A stretch of DNA of 6,840 nt from an uncultured Prevotella sp. (GCA_934256705.1 CAKQPF010000099.1:1-6840); one strand, 5' to 3'. Shown: positions 1 to 6,519, counted from the first letter of the stretch. The notes: a model not told the origin generated them from the sequence alone. Program-made: numbers and translations.

Positions 1-66
1 TCGCACAATTCGAGGGAAATCATTCAAGTTTTTTATTTTACTGGCTTATAATTCGAAAATTTTATA

Positions 67-74
67 TAAATTTG
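67..74 (+). promoter_or_regulatory. Bacteroidota-type -7 promoter box for the GH2 gene
   Basis: TAAATTTG matches the Bacteroidota housekeeping sigma factor -7 consensus TAnnTTTG exactly. It is followed by GCACC, and transcription would start near position 80, leaving a leader of about 20-25 nt before the ATG at 104. I see no clean TTG at the expected -33 distance (about 44-46 reads GCT); the closest is CTGG at 41-44. The rest of 1-103 is AT-rich and holds no other feature I can support. Confidence 0.6.
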
Positions 75-103
75 CACCTAAATAACTAACCACTATATCA
101 CCA

Positions 104-2683
104 ATGACAAAAAGAATCGTAATCCTATCATTCCTAATGGCAAGTCTATGTCTGGGAATAAACGCAACTAACAAAAAACGAATACAGTGTACTTTCGACC
201 AAGGATGGACCTTCAGACTATGTGCCAACCATGCAGAAGCAACGAAAGTGCTCAACACACTCGGCATCGAAAACCCTAATATTTCAGCCTCTTCATCGGT
301 TGCGAAAAAGACAAAGGTCACAGATGATACCGAACCAGAACAGGCTCAGGTGACTGCAAGCGAGATAACGACTTCGCATTCTGCCCAGATATACGCTGAC
401 AAAGACTTCCGTAAAGTCACTATTCCGCATGATTGGAGCATCGAATTGCCATTTGATCCTAAGGTGGGAGGTTCTGCGGGATACCTTCATGGCGGTCAAG
501 GCGTATATGCCAAGGACTTCGTTATCCCTGCCGAATACCGAAAAATGCTGACACAGGGCAATCAGCTCAGCATCCATTTCGATGGAGTCTATCATCGTGC
601 TACGGTGTGGCTCAACGGTCATCGCTTGGGACATCACTTGTATGGATATACAGGTTTCTCATATAATATAACTCCATATATAAATAAAGTGGGTGGAAAT
701 CGCCTCGTAGTGCATGTGGATAGGGAGGAGCAATCCCGCTGGTACACAGGTTCAGGCATCTATCGCCACGTCTGGTTGCAGCTGAATAATGCTGTCCACG
801 TCAAGGAACATGGCATTTTCATAACGTCAAAGACAGATGGAACTGTAAAGGTGGAGACTGAGGTGGAAGGCGATACCGGATGTAGAGTGTCGCACTTCAT
901 CTTTGACAGATATGGAAAAAAAGTGGCATCTGCCGTTGCTGTGAAAGCCAACAGCGCAGGCTGTCAGTCGGTTGCCACTCTTTCGGTGAAGAGTCCAGAG
1001 CTTTGGAGCTGTGATGCTCCGACACTCTATACTCTCCTTACCCAGGTGAAGGATAGCAGAGGAAGACTCGTTGACGAAGTGGAGACAAGCTTTGGCTTTC
1101 GTGATATCCGCTTTGAAGCCAATACAGGATTCTATCTCAACGGCAAGAATATGAAACTGAAGGGCATGTGTCTCCATCAGGATGCTGGCAGTCTGGGCGT
1201 TGCCGTGCCGGATGAAGTGTGGGAACGCCGACTGAAAGCGATGAAGGAGATAGGATGCAATGCCATCAGATGCTCGCATAATCCTCCGTCACCGGAGTTT
1301 CTTACCATCTGCGACACGCTCGGACTCCTGGTGCTCGATGAGGCATTCGACAAGTGGAAGTCAGGTTATTATGCCCCTTTCTATGAAGAAAATGCCCGTC
1401 AGGACATTGCAGACATGGTGCTTAGAGACCGCAACCATCCTTCCGTAATCGTGTGGAGCATAGGCAATGAGGTGCATGAAGCATGGAACAAGGACGATGA
1501 AGGCGTCAATAGAGCCAAGGAATTGAATGCCATAGTGAAGCGCCTTGACCCGACCCGCCCTACCATGCTGGCGTGCCAACAGGGCTTTGAAGACAAGATA
1601 GCGGACGTTGCCGACCTCGTGGGCTACAATTATCTGGAGCCGAGAATGATAGCCGACCATAAGCGATTCCCTGACCGCAAGATGTTCGTGAGCGAAGCAT
1701 TCGTCTATTATTCCGGACTTCGTGAGGAACTGGTGCGTGATTTCGTGGAAAACAATCCGTGGCATTTCGTTGAGGAGAATGATTTCATCGCCGGTTCGTT
1801 CGTCTGGGCTGGCGTGGATTATCTCGGGGAGTCATCGCCTTGGCCTGCAAAGGGATGGTGCTCCTGTCCTTTCGACATGACCCTGAAGGAGCGTCCGCAA
1901 GCCGCTTACTATCATCCGGCGTGGAAACCGGAGCAGGACTATCTGAAGCTTGTGGTGCGTGACAACTGCTTCGATCAGGCTATGGGTACCGACCATTGGC
2001 AATATCCTCCGATGGCAGACACATGGGATTTGCCTTACACCGACTCCAGATGTGTGGAAATAAGATGCTACACCACTTGTGACTCTGTGCAGTTCTTCTT
2101 CCCTATGTGGAGCAATCCGCAGTTGCCTTTGAAGCCTCGCAGGACTGCAGACTACACCGACCATTGCATCAAGGTGCAGCTTCCTGCACGTGCCGGCAAG
2201 GTCCTGGCAGTGGGATACAAGGGAGGCAAGGAAGTGATGAGGGATTCGCTTGTCAATCATGGTCCGGTGGCGGATGTCAGACTGGATGCTGACCGCACGG
2301 TTCTCTCTGCCGTGAAGCCAGATTACTCGGAGAAAGTGGCTTTGCCAAAGGGCAATGTCAGTGGCAAGGGAAGCCGAAAAGTGCCGATGGAGTGTGGCAC
2401 AGTGGCGCATATCCGCCTCACTCTCGTGGATAAGGAAGGACGCATCCAGCAGATGCAACCTAAGAAATTCCGAGTGGAAGTGGAAGGTCCGGTGCGTCTC
2501 TTGGGCGTGGAGACCGGCGATATGCGCAGGAAAGACTCATGGCGCACCACCGAACTGCCAACTTACTTCGGTGAAGGATTCGTGCGTCTGCAATCCACTA
2601 TGCAGACAGGAAAAGCCAAAGTAATCTTCCATGTCGAAGGTTTCGACAAGCCTTTCGTCAAGGAGGTGGAAGTGAGAGGATAA
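104..2683 (+). CDS. Secreted glycoside hydrolase family 2 enzyme, beta-galactosidase-like
   Basis: This is an 859-residue GH2 enzyme, expected to cleave beta-linked galactosides or related sugars with retention of configuration, probably in the periplasm. Residues 1-21 form a signal peptide (KR, a hydrophobic core, then INA before the likely cut). Cys16 is preceded by Leu, so a lipobox is doubtful. The order is a jelly-roll sugar-binding domain (about 100-225, with PHDWSIELP and the GH2 motif GSGIYRHVWLQ), an Ig-like domain (about 230-335), and a TIM barrel (about 340-610). The barrel carries HNPPSPEF at 392-399, acid/base Glu456 in WSIGNEVHE, and nucleophile Glu531 in MFVSEAF. C-terminal Ig-like domains follow: the CYTTCDSVQFFF segment aligns with the usual VYTNCDSVELFLNGK pattern but lacks the NGK part. 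Residues about 45-96 are a low-complexity insertion between GWTFRL and DFRKVTIPHDW. The start follows the -7 box at a suitable distance. No SusC/SusD genes are visible. The substrate is not determined; other GH2 activities are possible. Confidence 0.93.
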   Translation: MTKRIVILSFLMASLCLGINATNKKRIQCTFDQGWTFRLCANHAEATKVLNTLGIENPNISASSSVAKKTKVTDDTEPEQAQVTASEITTSHSAQIYADKDFRKVTIPHDWSIELPFDPKVGGSAGYLHGGQGVYAKDFVIPAEYRKMLTQGNQLSIHFDGVYHRATVWLNGHRLGHHLYGYTGFSYNITPYINKVGGNRLVVHVDREEQSRWYTGSGIYRHVWLQLNNAVHVKEHGIFITSKTDGTVKVETEVEGDTGCRVSHFIFDRYGKKVASAVAVKANSAGCQSVATLSVKSPELWSCDAPTLYTLLTQVKDSRGRLVDEVETSFGFRDIRFEANTGFYLNGKNMKLKGMCLHQDAGSLGVAVPDEVWERRLKAMKEIGCNAIRCSHNPPSPEFLTICDTLGLLVLDEAFDKWKSGYYAPFYEENARQDIADMVLRDRNHPSVIVWSIGNEVHEAWNKDDEGVNRAKELNAIVKRLDPTRPTMLACQQGFEDKIADVADLVGYNYLEPRMIADHKRFPDRKMFVSEAFVYYSGLREELVRDFVENNPWHFVEENDFIAGSFVWAGVDYLGESSPWPAKGWCSCPFDMTLKERPQAAYYHPAWKPEQDYLKLVVRDNCFDQAMGTDHWQYPPMADTWDLPYTDSRCVEIRCYTTCDSVQFFFPMWSNPQLPLKPRRTADYTDHCIKVQLPARAGKVLAVGYKGGKEVMRDSLVNHGPVADVRLDADRTVLSAVKPDYSEKVALPKGNVSGKGSRKVPMECGTVAHIRLTLVDKEGRIQQMQPKKFRVEVEGPVRLLGVETGDMRRKDSWRTTELPTYFGEGFVRLQSTMQTGKAKVIFHVEGFDKPFVKEVEVRG

Positions 2684-2691
2684 GGAATTTG

Positions 2692-2706
2692 ATCGTACTG
2701 TACGAT
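2692..2706. repeat. Short palindrome after the GH2 stop codon
   Basis: ATCGTA, CTG, TACGAT is a perfect 6-bp dyad with a 3-nt centre, starting 8 nt after the GH2 stop. Its right half also forms part of the larger inverted repeat 2697-2770, so the two structures are mutually exclusive in RNA. No T-run follows, so it is not an obvious terminator. Confidence 0.5.
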
Positions 2707-2770
2707 TGAAATTACCCAATACGCCCTGAACCGACTGTCACTGGTGCGAAGTCCGTTTCAACCGTACAGT
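2697..2770. repeat. 74-bp element bounded by 15-nt inverted repeats
   Basis: The left arm 2697-2711 (ACTGTACGATTGAAA) is complementary to the right arm 2756-2770 (TTTCAACCGTACAGT) at 14 of 15 positions. The single mismatch is A2705 against C2763, which becomes a U-G wobble in a minus-strand RNA. The 44-nt centre contains a further GACT/AGTC pairing (2733-2736 with 2750-2753). The geometry fits a small palindromic intergenic repeat or a miniature element. I find no convincing target-site duplication, so mobility is not shown. Confidence 0.5.
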
Positions 2771-2819
2771 TAGAAAATCCCCTTGAAATGTTGCAAGTTT
2801 GAGATAAAATCCATGAATT

Positions 2820-2870
2820 TGCACCATGGAAAGTGCATATATGCGTCTGATATGCACTTTCCATGGTGCA
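2820..2870. terminator. Perfect 21-bp inverted repeat between convergent genes, possible bidirectional terminator
   Basis: Arms 2820-2840 and 2850-2870 are perfectly complementary over 21 bp around a 9-nt centre (ATGCGTCTG). Each arm is itself a dyad, TGCAC-8nt-GTGCA, at 2820-2837 and 2853-2870. It lies between the converging GH2 and AAA+ genes, where a two-way terminator is expected. The flanks are only modestly T-rich: TTTAATGTTAAAATTATGG on the plus side, AATTCATGGATTTTATC on the minus side. A double operator or a repetitive palindrome is therefore also possible. Confidence 0.5.
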
Positions 2871-2954
2871 TTTAATGTTAAAATTATGGTTTTCCTTCAG
2901 TTGAAAGCCATCGTCTGACCATAAGACTAATCATTTCTGTGGAATGAGTTAGGG

Positions 2955-3020
2955 GATGACAATCTGCGAAAGACGAGTCTGGAAGTTTGCTGATGACAAT
3001 TTGCGAAATACGAGTCTGGA
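2955..3020. repeat. Two 29-nt direct repeats separated by 8 nt
   Basis: The copies at 2955-2983 and 2992-3020 agree at 27 of 29 positions, both ending ACGAGTCTGGA. They differ only at the tenth base (C/T) and at one base after TGCGAAA (G/T). The spacer is AGTTTGCT and the period is 37 nt, not a multiple of three. The second copy ends 3 nt before the stop codon of the AAA+ gene (CTA at 3024-3026 on the plus strand), so both would lie in the 3' untranslated region of the operon mRNA. The spacing is too short for a CRISPR array, and no third copy is visible. Confidence 0.75.
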
Positions 3021-3023
3021 CTC

Positions 3024-4535
3024 CTATTGTTTCGACGCATCCTTGAAATTGCTTTCCGCAAAAGCTTTCTTCATGTCCTCTATCTGCTTCTTGCACGACT
3101 TGGAAATGCTGATGGTGGATTTGGCTTTTTCGAGAAGGATGGATGATGTGAGGGAGACGTTTTTCCCGCTTTCCAGATTCTTGACGAATACATCTTCCAC
3201 GGCTTCATTTACCACAGACTCGATGTCAGCGCCGTTGAAGCCGTTTGTGGCATTGAGTAGGGGAGTGTCTATCTGCAAATTCCCGTGTCCTCGTTTGCTC
3301 AGATGAACTTGGAAGATGGCTTTGCGCTCTTCTTTGTTCGGCAGGTTTACACAGAATATCTCGTCAAAACGTCCCTTACGCTTCAGTTCGGGAGGGAGAT
3401 TGTCGGCATTGTTGGCTGTCGCAATGACATACACGCAGCTTGTCTTGTCCTGCATCCACGAGAGGAAGTAACCGAACATTCGCGTCATGATGTCATTGTT
3501 TCTTCCACCCACTCCCGAGAATGCTTTTTCTATCTCGTCAATCCACAGCACGCATGGTGCAGCAGCTTCGGCAATCTTTATGGCTTGACGAAGGTTTGCT
3601 TCGCTTTCGCCCATATACTTTCCCATCATGCTGCCCATATCCATCTTCAGCAACGGAGATTGGAACAAGGCGGCTGAGGCTTTCGCGCACAGTGACTTTC
3701 CGCATCCCGGCATACCGATGATAAACACGCCTTTAGGTATGGTAACGTGCGCTTCCTGTGCCTCAGGAAGATGCTGGAGCACCTTAGCCTTGACTTTCAG
3801 GTAGTCTTTAAGTACCTCAAGTCCGCCTATGCTGTCAAGACTTTCAGGTGTATCAATGAGTTCCAGCAAGCCAGAGTTCTTTACCATCTGCTTTTTGTGG
3901 CGGTTTATCATCTCGCGGTCTTCTGCACTCAATGTGCCCTTGCTCGACATTGCCATGTCCAGCATACGGTCTATTTCGAATGCCGTCAGTCCCTTGAGCG
4001 AAGGCAACAGTTTCTTGCGGTCTTCGTCCTTGAAGTTTTCTTTATATCCATTGACTTCCACGTGCTCGTCTATGAGTCTGTTTATCTCGTCATCATCAGG
4101 ATAGCCTATGTCCAGATAAGAGACAAACGGTTTCAGTTCGGCAGGCACTTCCAGAATGCTTGATACGATGAATACTGTGGTGTTGTATTTCGGGTCGTAG
4201 AGCCTTCTCAGAGCCATGAGTTGCAATACGCACTTTATCTCTTTTTCATCAATGATGTCCTGGATGTCTCGCAGGATGATGTAACGGTCTTTCTCGTAAA
4301 ACTCATCGAGATAGAGTCCCCTCAGAAATTTTGAAAGCTCAACTTCTTTAGACTGAGCTTCTTTCGTGGAGAAGTTGGTGACTCCCGTTATTGGGTTCCA
4401 TTCCAAGATTCTGCAACCACTTACCACTTGACTTATTGCATCATCTACACGTACGAAGTCATAGTCTTTTATATAAATGATAGGTGTGTTGACATCTATC
4501 ATCTTCTGAATATCCAGATTAACTTTTGTGCTCAT
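3024..4535 (-). CDS. Ycf46-like AAA+ ATPase
   Basis: This 503-residue cytoplasmic protein has two halves. The C-terminal half (about 232-450) is a complete classical AAA+ ATPase: Walker A GMPGCGKS at 274-281, the pore-loop-like segment MGKYMGESEANLR, Walker B VLWIDE at 329-334, sensor 1 Asn375 in IATANNADNLPPEL, arginine fingers Arg386 and Arg389 in KRKGRFDE, and a C-terminal GAD motif at 435-437. The N-terminal half (about 15-210) looks like a degenerate AAA domain: IIYIKDYDF, YIILRDIQDII in the Walker B place, no Walker A. This plan, the length near 500, and the APCVLWIDEIEK and KGRFDEIF strings are those of the Ycf46 family known from cyanobacteria, plastids and many bacteria. It is the last gene of the minus-strand cluster, 29 nt after the 90-aa frame. 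It probably forms a ring that remodels a partner protein, perhaps one encoded upstream; that role is inference. No SD precedes the ATG, as is usual in Bacteroidota. Confidence 0.92.
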   Translation of the reverse strand: MSTKVNLDIQKMIDVNTPIIYIKDYDFVRVDDAISQVVSGCRILEWNPITGVTNFSTKEAQSKEVELSKFLRGLYLDEFYEKDRYIILRDIQDIIDEKEIKCVLQLMALRRLYDPKYNTTVFIVSSILEVPAELKPFVSYLDIGYPDDDEINRLIDEHVEVNGYKENFKDEDRKKLLPSLKGLTAFEIDRMLDMAMSSKGTLSAEDREMINRHKKQMVKNSGLLELIDTPESLDSIGGLEVLKDYLKVKAKVLQHLPEAQEAHVTIPKGVFIIGMPGCGKSLCAKASAALFQSPLLKMDMGSMMGKYMGESEANLRQAIKIAEAAAPCVLWIDEIEKAFSGVGGRNNDIMTRMFGYFLSWMQDKTSCVYVIATANNADNLPPELKRKGRFDEIFCVNLPNKEERKAIFQVHLSKRGHGNLQIDTPLLNATNGFNGADIESVVNEAVEDVFVKNLESGKNVSLTSSILLEKAKSTISISKSCKKQIEDMKKAFAESNFKDASKQ

Positions 4536-4564
4536 ATTTGTTTGAGAATCATGTTAATGGGTTA

Positions 4565-4837
4565 TTAGTATTCATCAAAGAGATGTTCGAGAACGAACCT
4601 GTAGTTCTCACGTAAGCTCTTGTTCCGCAAGATGTAGTATTGCTTCTTGTATAGTTTTATTACAGGTGTCTCAGGTTCAATGGAGCGCAATAATTTCCAA
4701 CCATCTTTTTGGTGACATTCATTGAGCATCACCTGTAACAATTTGATTTCAGGGATAAGTGGATTGTTGATTTTCTCTTGACTCTTTTGGAATTGTACAA
4801 CGTCCCACATTATGGATTCGTTATATGAATATCTCAT
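4565..4837 (-). CDS. Hypothetical protein, possibly the 3' part of the preceding gene
   Basis: As drawn, this is a 90-residue protein I do not recognise. It contains KSQEKINNPLIPEIKLLQVM and ends with KLYKKQYYILRNKS and a Tyr/Phe-rich helix (ENYRFVLEHLFDEY). No signal peptide, membrane segment or cysteine pair is evident. The frame stays open upstream of the first ATG through 22 codons that encode a plausible amphipathic helix (IVKFAEFCKEISRKI) but have no ATG. It reaches the A7 tract where the 199-aa gene ends, so this may be the C-terminal third of a 309-residue protein rather than a separate gene. If it is separate, the gap to the previous stop is 58 nt, unlike the 1-3 nt gaps earlier in the operon. 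The region is AT-rich compared with the genes around it. Confidence 0.6.
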   Translation of the reverse strand: MRYSYNESIMWDVVQFQKSQEKINNPLIPEIKLLQVMLNECHQKDGWKLLRSIEPETPVIKLYKKQYYILRNKSLRENYRFVLEHLFDEY

Positions 4838-4895
4838 TATTTTTCGAGATATTTCCTTACAGAATTCTGCGAATTTGACAATGTTTTTTTCCTTG

Positions 4896-5495
4896 TTATT
4901 TAATTTTTTTCAACGAGACGCCGTTTCCATCGAATATGTTCAAGACAACATTCTTCATCTTCTGAATGTTAACTTCAGAATTACTGACACTAAATCTATA
5001 CTCTCTATCTATCCAAAAATCACTTTCCTTATATTCCTTTGCCTGACGATTTCCTCTCCGAATAGCAGACTCTAAAATATCTTTAGTGACATTAAAAGAT
5101 TTGAAGTCATCGATATCCTTTGCACGTTCTTTGGCATATATAAATGCAATATCTGCATCTTTCTCCCAATATTCGTCAAACAGATATATAGCATCATCTT
5201 TTTGTCCACTTTTATACAGATGTATCACTATATCTACATTTGACTTCATCTTTCTCAATTCCGGGAAAATGGCTTTCATTACTTCTATTGCGCCTTTTCC
5301 ATATGTAGACTCTATAGATTCGGCTTTTTCTTCTTCACCGCATTGTTTCAGCCAGCGAACCATACTGCCATTGGGGATGCTTTCCATAACATCTTTGATG
5401 GAAAAATGATCTTTCAGGGATTTCAAATTGGAATGCTCCATTCCGCCTGACATTATGCGAATGCGCACAGGGCGCGCTTTAGGTATTAACTTCAT
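4896..5495 (-). CDS. Hypothetical protein, probably helical, perhaps frameshifted at its 3' end
   Basis: This is a 199-residue soluble protein without signal or membrane segment. Residues 1-65 form a distinct N-terminal unit: a basic strand (KARPVRIRIMSGG), then HSNLKSLKDHFSIKDVMESI, then GSMVRWLKQCGEEEKAES. From memory, similar short N-terminal units with a WL-x-x-x-G motif occur in front of repeat proteins in Bacteroidota, but I cannot verify a family name. Residues 85-160 look like helical pairs, weakly Sel1/TPR-like (SGQKDDAIYLFDEYW, FIYAKERAKDI, SAIRRGNRQAKEY). The start lies 1 nt after the stop of the 219-aa gene, so translation is probably coupled. The frame ends KKIK right after an A7 run (4904-4910). 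Skipping one A continues into the 90-aa frame, giving 309 residues. Two lines sampled by hand here are about 35% GC, against about 47-53% in the flanking genes. Confidence 0.75.
   Translation of the reverse strand: MKLIPKARPVRIRIMSGGMEHSNLKSLKDHFSIKDVMESIPNGSMVRWLKQCGEEEKAESIESTYGKGAIEVMKAIFPELRKMKSNVDIVIHLYKSGQKDDAIYLFDEYWEKDADIAFIYAKERAKDIDDFKSFNVTKDILESAIRRGNRQAKEYKESDFWIDREYRFSVSNSEVNIQKMKNVVLNIFDGNGVSLKKIK
4904..4910 (-). other. A7 tract joining the 199-aa and 90-aa reading frames
   Basis: On the minus strand the 199-aa frame reads TTG AAA AAA ATT AAA TAA and stops. With six As instead of seven it reads TTG AAA AAA TTA AAT AAC and runs without a stop through 4565, since the span of 931 nt is 310 codons plus one base. 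A second A7 run lies at 4884-4890, 13 nt further along, inside the joined frame. Confidence 0.6.
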
Positions 5496-5496
5496 A

Positions 5497-6156
5497 CTAT
5501 GCCTTTAACCATGAAAATATTTTTTCCACCACTTTTTTACCTTCTTTTACAGTCTTCTTTAAGAATGACTTTGTCCTTTCCGCCGTTGCTTTTATTCCTT
5601 TTTGGACAGCGGTCTTAGCCATTGGAGTTACATATTTCTCAGCGACCTTGACCAGCGGAATTAAAGAAGCAGTTGCATGATGTTTGCTCATAACCTTGCA
5701 GAGCGTATCTGCCAGAAGCGGTACACCTATCTCTATCGCTCTATCAGCAAAGGCTATAGCTCTTGCTGCGGCTCTATCCACAAGGATTTCAATAGCCTGA
5801 TCGGTATCGATTTCTCCTGTAGCTATCAGATAAGCAGTCTTCATGCGAGTCAAGCCTTCATCCACTGTAGCCGCTATCTGCTCTGGTGACGTTACCGGGA
5901 AAGGCAGCTTGCCTTTGTCATTTGCTATGATTATGGCAATGGCAAAGGCTTTCTTCATCATTGTTTCATTCTTGTCTCCTAAAGGGGATTCAAGGTAATC
6001 ATTTACTATCTTGAATTCCTTTATCAGAGGAACCTCTTCGCTTGACAGTTCTTTGCCACTCATCAGTGTCTGCAATGCAGTCATCTTGCTTATTGCAGAG
6101 TTGGTCCTTTTCACGAAGTCACCGTAGTTCTCGTTGTCAAATCTTACATTTTCCAT
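5497..6156 (-). CDS. Hypothetical alanine-rich helical protein with a cationic C-terminal tail
   Basis: I do not recognise this 219-residue protein as a named family. It appears all-helical. Residues 1-60 are mixed and polar. Residues 66-79 form a short hydrophobic helix (MKKAFAIAIIIAND), probably too short to cross a membrane. Residues 86-160 carry FPVTSPEQIAATVDEGL, then GEIDTDQAIEILVDRAA and a long Ala/Ile-rich stretch to LLADTL. Residues 181-219 are an amphipathic tail with 12 Lys/Arg against 3 Glu, ending KIFSWLKA, which could bind a membrane, a nucleic acid or the very acidic 119-aa neighbour. There is no signal peptide. The ATG follows the stop of the 119-aa gene after 3 nt and in the same frame (TAA GCC ATG). 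The stop lies 1 nt before the next ATG. It is likely translated in step with both neighbours. Confidence 0.8.
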   Translation of the reverse strand: MENVRFDNENYGDFVKRTNSAISKMTALQTLMSGKELSSEEVPLIKEFKIVNDYLESPLGDKNETMMKKAFAIAIIIANDKGKLPFPVTSPEQIAATVDEGLTRMKTAYLIATGEIDTDQAIEILVDRAAARAIAFADRAIEIGVPLLADTLCKVMSKHHATASLIPLVKVAEKYVTPMAKTAVQKGIKATAERTKSFLKKTVKEGKKVVEKIFSWLKA

Positions 6157-6159
6157 GGC

Positions 6160-6519
6160 TTATTCATTTTCGTTGTTGGCTTCTTCCATTTCCTTATCGG
6201 TATGCTGCTCGATGGATGTCACGATGGCGGTGGCGACAGCATCTTTCTCGTCTTGACTGCAGTCTTTCGTCATTTGCTCAATCTCGCTCACCATCCATTG
6301 ACCGCGTGTCAGTCCAGCCTTGCGTGCCTCGTCAAGTGATTCGCTCTTTTCTGCAAACTTATCCAGACATGCAAATGTTTCAGCGAGCGATTCCTTCGCT
6401 TCTTCTGATACGTTATATTTGCTGGTCTGGCTATTCATCAAATCCTCGATATTCATATTGGGATTCTTCTCCAATTCTTCAAGCGTGGAAGTTAGGATGT
6501 CTTCGAATGTTTCTTTCAT
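6160..6519 (-). CDS. Small, highly acidic hypothetical protein, first gene of the operon
   Basis: This is a 119-residue protein with 30 Asp/Glu and only 12 Lys/Arg, predicted helical and soluble, without signal or membrane segment. I do not recognise the family. The N-terminal 25 residues are acidic helix (TFEDILTSTLEELEKNP). The middle holds AETFACLDKFAEKSESLDEA and a semi-conserved-looking core, LTRGQWMVSEIEQMTKD, at 70-86; the end is a polar acidic tail (KEMEEANNENE). The start is secure: an in-frame TAA lies only three codons before the ATG on the minus strand. It leads the operon and is followed after 3 nt by the 219-aa gene, whose basic tail it might neutralise. A chaperone, inhibitor or adaptor role is conceivable but unsupported. 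Confidence 0.78.
   Translation of the reverse strand: MKETFEDILTSTLEELEKNPNMNIEDLMNSQTSKYNVSEEAKESLAETFACLDKFAEKSESLDEARKAGLTRGQWMVSEIEQMTKDCSQDEKDAVATAIVTSIEQHTDKEMEEANNENE

Noticed and set aside
46..321. A 91-codon minus-strand frame over the GH2 start
   Set aside because: It is antisense to the GH2 promoter and signal peptide and has no recognisable protein features.
1832..2458. A 208-codon minus-strand frame inside the GH2 gene
   Set aside because: It lies wholly antisense to a confidently identified enzyme; its His/Arg-rich, low-plausibility composition fits a shadow of the coding frame.
2791..2821. Possible promoter TTG-20 nt-TGAATTTG leading into the 21-bp palindrome
   Set aside because: The -7 box deviates at an important base (TG instead of TA), and the predicted start would fall inside the palindrome with no gene after it.
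2955..3020. Direct repeats as a minimal CRISPR array
   Set aside because: There are only two copies, the spacer is 8 nt, and no cas genes are present.
2884..3096. A 70-codon minus-strand frame across the ATPase end and the repeats
   Set aside because: It overlaps the 3' end of the ATPase gene in another frame and runs through the non-coding repeats; nothing suggests translation.
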